Below, piece after piece: positions 45,057-49,604 of a stretch of 49,604 nt of DNA. The position numbers and the translations under genes are program-made. The DNA is from an uncultured Bacteroidales bacterium. Its GTDB lineage: Bacteria; Bacteroidota; Bacteroidia; Bacteroidales; Tenuifilaceae. Location: positions 1 to 49,604 of the forward strand of contig CALBBQ010000041.1 of assembly GCA_937926785.1 (NCBI GenBank), written 5' to 3'. Position 1 is the stretch's first letter. Each line of letters begins with the position of its first letter. The notes beneath the pieces were generated by a model that worked only from the letters and a program-made list of their open reading frames with translations, had not been told where the DNA came from and searched no databases.

Positions 45057-45658
45057 AGCTGCAATTCGTGCTCCGGGCAATCTACTCTCAATTCATTTTC
45101 GGCTAGTGGACTTTTCAAAAGTTTGCAGTAGTGAATACCATTTTCAAGTTGGTAATTAGAGCAAGTAAAACACATTCTTTGAATGGTAATGATGCCTGAT
45201 TTGTTTAAGTCATAAATCAATTTCAATAATCCATTGAGCATTACCACTTTTTGTTCTTCGGTCAAACTTTCGATAGGTTTTTCTATGGAAGACGCAAAAA
45301 ATGATGCTTTTTTAGCTATTTTTTTCCCTTTGGCTGTGAGCGAAAGCGAATAGCTCCTTGTATCAATGGGGTCAGTTTCCTTGGTTACTAATTCTTTGGC
45401 GAGTAAAACCTTTACGCTATCGCTTATGGTGGCTTTTGTCATATTAAACTCATCTGCCAGATATCCCACTTTACATTTTTCTTCTGAATGAAAATAAATA
45501 AAAATCAGTATTTGAATTTGTATCGGGCTTAATGAGCTTTCTTTACTTTCATTCCAAAGTAATGCCCTAAACGCTTCTGAAATACGCTCCAATGCCACTA
45601 CAATGCGACTTTCTATTTTTTGGTTTTGTACGTTTAAATTAAATGACGAATATTTCAT
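45053..45658 (-). CDS. MarR-type regulator with C-terminal four-cysteine motif
   Basis: The 201-residue protein has an N-terminal helix, a winged helix at about 45-115 (VGYLADEFNMTKATISDSVKVLLAKELV, TDPIDTRSYSLSLTAKGKK), and a C-terminal tail with CFTC, then YC and DC, spaced CX2CX11CX15C. This tail suggests metal or redox sensing and is not in classical MarR. It overlaps the upstream gene stop and downstream yggS start by ATGA. It is the likely binder of AGGATTCCT, found in the promoter of its own operon (46386-46394) and before the thioredoxin-like gene (46701-46709); that is inference. Confidence 0.8.
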   Translation of the reverse strand: MKYSSFNLNVQNQKIESRIVVALERISEAFRALLWNESKESSLSPIQIQILIFIYFHSEEKCKVGYLADEFNMTKATISDSVKVLLAKELVTKETDPIDTRSYSLSLTAKGKKIAKKASFFASSIEKPIESLTEEQKVVMLNGLLKLIYDLNKSGIITIQRMCFTCSNYQLENGIHYCKLLKSPLAENELRVDCPEHELQL

Positions 45659-46011
45659 ATTGTCTTATTTTTAGCCACATAAACCCAAGCCTTTCTTCCT
45701 GACTCAAAAGTTTCGAGTATTCTATGGTATTCACCTACTTCATATTTATCGGTATCCTCAAGTTCGGTGTTCGTGATTTCAAAGAGCATTCCTTCAATAA
45801 AATCATTTTCCTTTGTTGATTTTACTGCAATTGGGTGGTATTCAAGCTGGCTTTTAGCGAGGACGGCTGGATCTGAGATTTTTAATTTTTCAATTTTATA
45901 GCCAATTAATCTATCTCGTTCACCTTTTAAAACCCGACCATATATTTCAATTTGCACTTTTTCTAACTGTAAAGTGCCGTAAGAGAATAGTAAATGTTTT
46001 GTCTCTATCAT
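45655..46011 (-). CDS. Gamma-glutamylcyclotransferase-fold (AIG2-like) protein
   Basis: The 118-residue protein has the GGCT-like opening LFSYGTLQLEKVQ, the ERDRLIGYKIEK strand, the FIEGMLFEI turn (catalytic-type glutamate region), and DKYEVGEYHRI near its end. The family includes gamma-glutamylcyclotransferases and gamma-glutamylamine cyclotransferases that act on glutathione-type or other gamma-glutamyl compounds. It overlaps its neighbours by 4 bases on each side. A link to thiol or amino-acid stress is inferred from context. Confidence 0.75.
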   Translation of the reverse strand: MIETKHLLFSYGTLQLEKVQIEIYGRVLKGERDRLIGYKIEKLKISDPAVLAKSQLEYHPIAVKSTKENDFIEGMLFEITNTELEDTDKYEVGEYHRILETFESGRKAWVYVAKNKTI

Positions 46012-46349
46012 TTGCAGTTTTCCATTTCAAAAATAAAATACCCTTTTTGTTTTATTTCTGCTTCCCGTTGGGGGCGAACGGTTTCAACGTGGCAGAACCT
46101 GCATTCTTTTGATGTTAAAGGTTGTCCTTCTTGTCCTTTGGTTTTTAAGTATTCTTTACCGTAACCGTAAATAACGGCTGTATCTTTAATTTCTTCGGGT
46201 GCGATAATGTCAAAGTGCATTACGCTGCTGTCTTTTTTTGTTACATAGGTGTCCCAAACTGCTACTTTCATTTTTGTTTTTGTTTTAATGGTTTGTGCAT
46301 TTGCTATAGCGGCAAACAGCATGATAAAGGTTAAACTTAAAAATTTCAT
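46008..46349 (-). CDS. DUF2024 family protein with predicted signal peptide
   Basis: From residue 27 the protein is a clear DUF2024 member: MKVAVWDTYVTKKDSSVMHFDI, EEIKDTAVIYGYGKEYLKTKG, SKECRFCHVE with a CxxC, and a C-terminal MENCK. DUF2024 proteins normally begin at that MKVAVWD. Here the same frame extends upstream with MKFLSLTFIMLFAAIANAQ, a typical signal peptide, then a Lys/Thr-rich spacer. So either this is an exported form or the gene begins at 46271. Function unknown; the CRFCH motif suggests a metal- or thiol-linked role. It leads a four-gene unit overlapping by ATGA. Confidence 0.75.
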   Translation of the reverse strand: MKFLSLTFIMLFAAIANAQTIKTKTKMKVAVWDTYVTKKDSSVMHFDIIAPEEIKDTAVIYGYGKEYLKTKGQEGQPLTSKECRFCHVETVRPQREAEIKQKGYFIFEMENCK

Positions 46350-46378
46350 TTTACTTTTTTAAATAAAATATTGCCCTG

Positions 46379-46386
46379 CAAAGATA
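46379..46386 (-). promoter_or_regulatory. -7 promoter box of DUF2024 operon (TATCTTTG)
   Basis: Minus-strand TATCTTTG fits TAnnTTTG, 30-37 bases before ATG 46349. The AGGATTCCT motif abuts it. Confidence 0.65.
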
Positions 46387-46394
46387 GGAATCCT
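46386..46394 (-). promoter_or_regulatory. Operator-like AGGATTCCT, copy 1
   Basis: The minus strand reads GTCAGGATTCCTATCTTTG. The AGGA-T-TCCT palindrome touches the -7 box, where a bound regulator would block transcription. The MarR protein of this operon is the first candidate. Confidence 0.55.
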
Positions 46395-46414
46395 GACTTT
46401 GCAGAGCAAATTTT

Positions 46415-46648
46415 TTAGCCTTTTACGTCCGCAATTGATGTACCAAAATTGATGTGCAATACATTGCCATTTGGTGTAACCAAAGCCGGAACAGATTTTA
46501 CGCCTGCCTTCTCGGCTTCTGCAATTCGGCTGCGATCTTCGCCAAGGTGAACGATTTCTACATTGTCTTTACCAATAAGGTTAATGATGTCGTGCTCTGC
46601 ACTTACGCATACCGGACATCCTGCGTGATAGAAAATTGATTTTGCCAT
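46415..46648 (-). CDS. Small thioredoxin/glutaredoxin-like protein (CPVC)
   Basis: At 77 residues this is a minimal thioredoxin-fold protein: a first strand KSIFYHA, active-site C11-P-V-C14, and the cis-Pro SVP54 before LVTPNGNVLHI. It should reduce disulfides or bind metal/persulfide. It is a single-gene unit with its own promoter, between the hemerythrin and DUF2024 genes. Confidence 0.8.
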   Translation of the reverse strand: MAKSIFYHAGCPVCVSAEHDIINLIGKDNVEIVHLGEDRSRIAEAEKAGVKSVPALVTPNGNVLHINFGTSIADVKG

Positions 46649-46689
46649 TTTTTTATGATTTTAATTGTTGTTTGGCATTATTGCCGCTG

Positions 46690-46697
46690 CAAATATA
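46690..46697 (-). promoter_or_regulatory. -7 promoter box of thioredoxin-like gene (TATATTTG)
   Basis: Minus-strand TATATTTG fits TAnnTTTG, 42-49 bases before ATG 46648. The AGGATTCCT motif lies 3 bases upstream of it. Confidence 0.6.
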
Positions 46698-46700
46698 GTA

Positions 46701-46709
46701 AGGAATCCT
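46701..46709 (-). promoter_or_regulatory. Operator-like AGGATTCCT, copy 2
   Basis: The minus strand reads GTTAGGATTCCTTAC just before the TATATTTG -7 box. It matches copy 1 at 46386-46394 and shares the flanking GT and TGCAA context. Confidence 0.55.
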
Positions 46710-46763
46710 AACATTGCAAATGATTTTAGAAAATTTAACACATATTCCTAAGTGATAGACTTT

Positions 46764-47222
46764 TCATTCCCAAAAAACATCAGACAGGTTCTCATAAAAA
46801 CTCTTATCAGTACAATTCATTTCAATTTGGCGTAGTTGCTCACTGCTTGCTGCGGACTGTATTTCATTAAACAACACTCGTTCTTCAAAACGGATGTGCT
46901 TTTCTAATTCTTCTTCAATTAAACTAATGGATTTTTGCAGGTCAATTTCAGATTCAAAAAGTCGTTTCAACCTTGTATGTTCGGCAAGTGCTTGTTTGAC
47001 CAATTTATTTTCACTTCCCAAAACAGGAAATACATACTGTTCTTCCATTTCAAAATGTGTTTTTAAATAAGTCATCCAAAACCAATCCAGATACTTTTTT
47101 ATTCTTTCGAGATCCACATTCAGTTTTATACCTTGCCTTATTTTCCAGCAGAGCAATAAGCCGTGATGGTGGTCACGGCTTAAAGGTTTCAGTGCTTCAA
47201 CTCTTTTTATGTGTTCAGGCAT
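46764..47222 (-). CDS. Hemerythrin HHE domain protein
   Basis: The 152-residue four-helix protein has the di-iron ligand pattern: RDHHHG (His), THFEMEEQYVFP (His and Glu), EHTRLK (His) and KHIRFEERVLF (His and Glu). Such domains bind O2, NO or iron. It overlaps the 3' end of the RIC gene by 8 bases, so the two are coupled and may work together in NO stress. Confidence 0.85.
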   Translation of the reverse strand: MPEHIKRVEALKPLSRDHHHGLLLCWKIRQGIKLNVDLERIKKYLDWFWMTYLKTHFEMEEQYVFPVLGSENKLVKQALAEHTRLKRLFESEIDLQKSISLIEEELEKHIRFEERVLFNEIQSAASSEQLRQIEMNCTDKSFYENLSDVFWE

Positions 47223-47943
47223 GGCTCAACTCTTTTTCAAGTTCAATAGCTTTTTGAAACAAGATGTTGTTTTCCAAATGAATGTGTAAATGCAAATCCG
47301 CTTCAAATTCTTTCAGCAAGGCAAATGTTACTTGATAGGTATTGCAAGCATCTTCTGGCGGAGTATAGTTGTTGCTCAACGATTCAATTTTTCTAAAACG
47401 CTCGCCTTCGGTGGTGTAATCGTGCATGATCATTTGAATGGGGTTTTGAACAGTACCAAAATGAGGGGCTTCTATTTTAGCATTTTCCTGTTTTGCCTTC
47501 GCCATTTTTCTGATAAATGGAAACAAAATCAATTCTTCTTTTTTCATATGTGCTGCTAATTCTCCGGCAGACGCATTAAAGTGTTCATTAATTTCAAACA
47601 ACTCAGGATGGCGATCACCGTGCACCCGACAAATTTTGTTGAGATAGGGTTTTATTTCCAGTGTTTTTTCTTCTACGTAGCGGTGGTGTTTTTTCTCAAT
47701 GTAATCAGCCAATAGGTCAATAGGCCACGATTTATAATCTGTACTATCTCCCGATTTTTCATTATTTATACTGTTTAAATCGGACACTACTGATTTTGCA
47801 TCTAATTTCTTGGCAGTACAAGCATCTTGGATAGTTCGATTGCCTTGACAGCAAAAGTCAATTCCGTATTCTTTAAATACCGATGCGGTGCGGTAGTCAT
47901 TGGCTACTACTTCGCCAATGATTGAATTTTCTTGAATGTTCAT
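47215..47943 (-). CDS. ric: Iron-sulfur cluster repair protein RIC (YtfE/ScdA)
   Basis: RIC proteins are di-iron proteins that repair Fe-S clusters hurt by NO or peroxide. The 242-residue product has the N-terminal ScdA domain with C31-C32 (YGIDFCCQGNR) and a hemerythrin-like C-terminal domain with His/Glu ligands in EKKHHRYVEE, HMKKEELILFPFI, MHDYTTEG and HLHIHLENNILF. It starts 13 bases after the membrane-protein stop and overlaps the hemerythrin gene by 8 bases. Confidence 0.93.
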   Translation of the reverse strand: MNIQENSIIGEVVANDYRTASVFKEYGIDFCCQGNRTIQDACTAKKLDAKSVVSDLNSINNEKSGDSTDYKSWPIDLLADYIEKKHHRYVEEKTLEIKPYLNKICRVHGDRHPELFEINEHFNASAGELAAHMKKEELILFPFIRKMAKAKQENAKIEAPHFGTVQNPIQMIMHDYTTEGERFRKIESLSNNYTPPEDACNTYQVTFALLKEFEADLHLHIHLENNILFQKAIELEKELSHA

Positions 47944-47955
47944 ATTGTTTACAGT

Positions 47956-48393
47956 TTAATTGTCTTTAAAAAGTGTTATTCCAAAAATGGATAGACAGAC
48001 CACTTTAATCACTTCCATTATTACATAATAAAAATGAAGGTTTGAGGGCGGTACTTGCTGACCTTGTATATGCATCTCTGCACGAGCGTCTAAAGCGGGT
48101 AATAGCCAAAAAGTTTGAATAAGTAAAATGGCAAAAGGAACAAGAATTAGTAAGTTTTGCCACTTCCAAAGTTCAGTTACTGACCAAATAATATTGATGC
48201 TGATGGCTATCGCAAACACCCATTCTACCTTATTTAACGCAGCAAAAACGATACGACCAATTCCTAAACCTAAGGGTAGCGTAATTCCCGGAGCACGGAA
48301 TTTAAGCCAGGCTTCCATAAAACTGATGGCGCACACAAAGCCAATCCAAAGGAATGTTGAAATTAAAGCAATGGGCATTTTTACTAAGGTCAT
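47956..48393 (-). CDS. Four-helix membrane protein in the globin operon
   Basis: The 145-residue protein has four hydrophobic segments (about 7-25, 40-66, 76-95 and 122-140), with charged residues inside the first two (EAWLKFRAPG) and a DARAEMHIQGQ loop. I know no function for it. The ATGA overlap with the globin gene and position before RIC suggest a role in NO or oxygen handling, for example a heme- or quinol-linked membrane partner. Confidence 0.65.
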   Translation of the reverse strand: MTLVKMPIALISTFLWIGFVCAISFMEAWLKFRAPGITLPLGLGIGRIVFAALNKVEWVFAIAISINIIWSVTELWKWQNLLILVPFAILLIQTFWLLPALDARAEMHIQGQQVPPSNLHFYYVIMEVIKVVCLSIFGITLFKDN

Positions 48394-48776
48394 AGTAATG
48401 GAATTGAAGGGTTGTTTCTGTAATATTCAATTTTTGAATGAAACATTTCGGACATTCGCTGCCCTTGCCATTTGGCTCTTTCGGCTTTTTCACCTTCAAA
48501 CAAGGAATCTACGGTATCATAAAAAAGTTTTAACCACTGTTCAAAGTGCGTGATATCTACCGGCAGTTTGGCGTGTGGCAGAAACGGACTGCCGTAATAG
48601 GTATGTTCGTCTAACAAAACCGTTTGCCAAAAGCGGTACATTTTTTCTAAATGCTGTGGCCAGCGGTCTTCAATTTTGTTGTTGAAGATGTCTTTCAATT
48701 TTTCATCTTCGCGAACTTTTTCGTAAAAGGTATCCACCATCAATTTGATGTCGTCTATGTTTTTGATGTCGTTCAT
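48390..48776 (-). CDS. Group III truncated hemoglobin
   Basis: Group III truncated globins (as Ctb of Campylobacter) bind O2 and NO; some are made in response to NO. The protein (128 residues from ATG 48776) has the DIKLMVDTFYEKVREDEKLKDIF helix, WPQHLEKMYRFWQTVLL, YYGSPFLPHAKLPV with H68, HFEQWLKLF with H77 and a Trp (W81), and WQGQRMSEMF near the end. The 48800 reading begins with GTG inside an operator-like motif, so I prefer 48776. Confidence 0.9.
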   Translation of the reverse strand: MNDIKNIDDIKLMVDTFYEKVREDEKLKDIFNNKIEDRWPQHLEKMYRFWQTVLLDEHTYYGSPFLPHAKLPVDITHFEQWLKLFYDTVDSLFEGEKAERAKWQGQRMSEMFHSKIEYYRNNPSIPLL

Positions 48777-48783
48777 ATTAATT

Positions 48784-48799
48784 TGGATGTTTTTGTCCA
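48784..48799 (-). promoter_or_regulatory. Rrf2-type operator candidate, copy 1 (globin)
   Basis: The minus strand reads TGGACAAAAACATCCA, an imperfect dyad with TGGA/TCCA arms, 8 bases before the globin ATG. It matches the motif before the rrf2 gene. Confidence 0.6.
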
Positions 48800-48818
48800 C
48801 TATTTATTCAAAATTTTT

Positions 48819-49253
48819 TTACCGTTTTAAAAATGTCAAACCTTTCTCGTAATCCATTGCTAAAGTCTTTACGCTTGTTGTTTCCAGCATTTTTTTTAGT
48901 TCATCTCTGATTACTTTAAATTGATTGTGTACCGGACAGGGTTTACTCGCATTGCATTTTTTTAATCCTAGGCCACAGCCATTGTAAATTTCGTCACCAT
49001 CAATAGCATAAACAATCGAACTCAGCTTCACTTTTTCCAATCTACTTTTGTCCATTGAAAAACCACCTGTTGGTCCTTTGTCAGAATTAATAATGTTGCT
49101 TTTGGATAGTCGCTGCAATATTTTGGAGGTGTATGCCGAGGGCGATTCAATAGCTTCTGCCACATCCTTCAAGCTCACTTTTCTGTCAAGCAAAGATTGC
49201 TCTGCAATGAAAATTGATGCTTTAATACCATATTCACAAGCCTTTGAAAACAT
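48819..49253 (-). CDS. Rrf2-family Fe-S regulator (NsrR/IscR-like)
   Basis: The 144-residue protein has the Rrf2 winged helix (YGIKASIFIAEQS, VSLKDVAEAIESPSAYTSKILQRL recognition region, GPTGGFSM wing) and three cysteines for a 2Fe-2S or 4Fe-4S cluster at C93, C100 and C106 (CX6CX5C). NsrR proteins use such a cluster to sense NO. Divergence from either named type prevents a firm name. Its gene has a -7 box and an operator-like dyad upstream and lies 42 bases before the globin ATG. Confidence 0.88.
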   Translation of the reverse strand: MFSKACEYGIKASIFIAEQSLLDRKVSLKDVAEAIESPSAYTSKILQRLSKSNIINSDKGPTGGFSMDKSRLEKVKLSSIVYAIDGDEIYNGCGLGLKKCNASKPCPVHNQFKVIRDELKKMLETTSVKTLAMDYEKGLTFLKR

Positions 49254-49272
49254 ATTTTAATTTTTATCGGTG

Positions 49273-49280
49273 CAAAGATA
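49273..49280 (-). promoter_or_regulatory. -7 promoter box of rrf2 gene (TATCTTTG)
   Basis: Minus-strand TATCTTTG fits TAnnTTTG, 20-27 bases before ATG 49253. Confidence 0.7.
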
Positions 49281-49299
49281 AGTACTTTTTTTAAAATAG

Positions 49300-49315
49300 T
49301 GGATATATTTGTCCA
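49300..49315 (-). promoter_or_regulatory. Rrf2-type operator candidate, copy 2 (autoregulatory)
   Basis: The minus strand reads TGGACAAATATATCCA. It shares TGGACAAA at the left and ATCCA at the right with copy 1, and lies where the -33 element of the rrf2 promoter is expected. Confidence 0.6.
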
Positions 49316-49604
49316 ATATTTTTTTGAGCATGGGTAATTGGCTCTTTTGTAAAACTTGGATTGTGTGTCGGCTAGTGCGGTTTTGTCCCGATAAAAATTG
49401 GGATGCCAATGCGCGGCTGGCTAAAATTGTTTTTAAAAAATGTGCGTTGGGAAAAATTTTTAAAACATTCGGGTCGGATTGTGTGTCGCCAATGTCAGTC
49501 CGTATGATTTTGTTAAGATGTAAAAGTTCGATTTTCAGAAGTCTGCTTTTTCGGAGTAGGGTCGTTCTTTAGGCTTGCTTACAACGGAAAAGCATTGGCG
49601 AAGG
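49316..49604. other. Right boundary of the AT-rich island, gene-free
   Basis: No supported gene. It contains TTGTGTGTCGGCTA at 49361-49374 and TTGTGTGTCG at 49479-49488, matching copies at 44216-44225 and 44330-44342, plus a small hairpin TCCCGAT/ATTGGGA near 49386-49403. The last bases (GCTTACAACGG, from about 49576) are close to the reverse complement of GTTGTAAGC at 44150-44158. Confidence 0.45.

Noticed and set aside
49309..49572. 87-codon plus-strand frame at the right edge
   Set aside because: Cysteine- and arginine-rich translation with no domain, spanning flank repeats; no promoter.
1..49604. tRNA, rRNA or CRISPR arrays
   Set aside because: No cloverleaf, rRNA segment or regularly spaced direct repeats were seen in any intergenic stretch.

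Overview
The window is a chromosomal segment of a member of the Bacteroidota, probably order Bacteroidales. The evidence is three type IX secretion (T9SS) genes (porW, porX, porQ), a secreted M6 peptidase with a T9SS-type C-terminal sorting domain, a split B12-dependent methylmalonyl-CoA mutase, the parA-parB-DUF5683-mltD order, and repeated matches to the Bacteroidota promoter -7 element TAnnTTTG. No rRNA, tRNA, CRISPR array, transposase or integrase gene was found.

Layout. 1-467 is a repeat-rich intergenic stretch. 468-9726 holds a TonB-like protein, then a minus-strand block porW-porX-tsaE-ald (T9SS assembly and regulation, tRNA t6A, alanine dehydrogenase), a coiled-coil lipoprotein and a zinc phospholipase C-like secreted protein. 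9780-11093 is pyrH-frr. 11290-14538 is a tricorn-like protease. 14703-18889 has a very divergent proline dehydrogenase homologue that lacks the family's active-site motifs, followed by a small membrane protein, dprA and a YihY/BrkB protein. 18890-23939 has a nitroreductase, a SulP transporter, rlmN, a tiny lipoprotein and pgi. 24003-29057 is envelope and secreted: a beta-barrel protein, the M6 peptidase, a lipoprotein and a MltD-type transglycosylase. 29246-31895 is DUF5683-parB-parA. 32135-35896 is a lipid kinase, porQ, cmk and ispH. 35960-38070 is a CNT nucleoside transporter and a DUF151 nuclease. 38236-42284 is mutA-mutB. 42645-43730 is a lipoprotein-type Memo homologue.

43731-49604 differs from the rest: it is visibly AT-richer, all genes lie on the minus strand, many overlap by ATGA, and both flanks carry copies of TGTGTGTCG. 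It reads as a compact nitrosative/redox-stress island. One unit is an Rrf2-type Fe-S regulator, group III truncated globin, four-helix membrane protein, RIC/YtfE iron-sulfur repair protein and a hemerythrin. A second is a small CPVC thioredoxin-like protein. A third is a secreted DUF2024 protein, a gamma-glutamylcyclotransferase-fold protein, a MarR regulator with a four-cysteine tail, and YggS. Two separate operator-like motifs, each present twice, are visible: TGGACAAA-N4-TCCA before rrf2 and the globin gene, and AGGATTCCT in the promoters of the thioredoxin-like and DUF2024 genes. The simplest model is two regulators (Rrf2 and MarR), each controlling its own promoters inside one transferable module.

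The most novel items are the degenerate proline dehydrogenase, the two-motif regulatory layout of the island, the signal-peptide-bearing DUF2024 protein and the lipoprotein Memo homologue.
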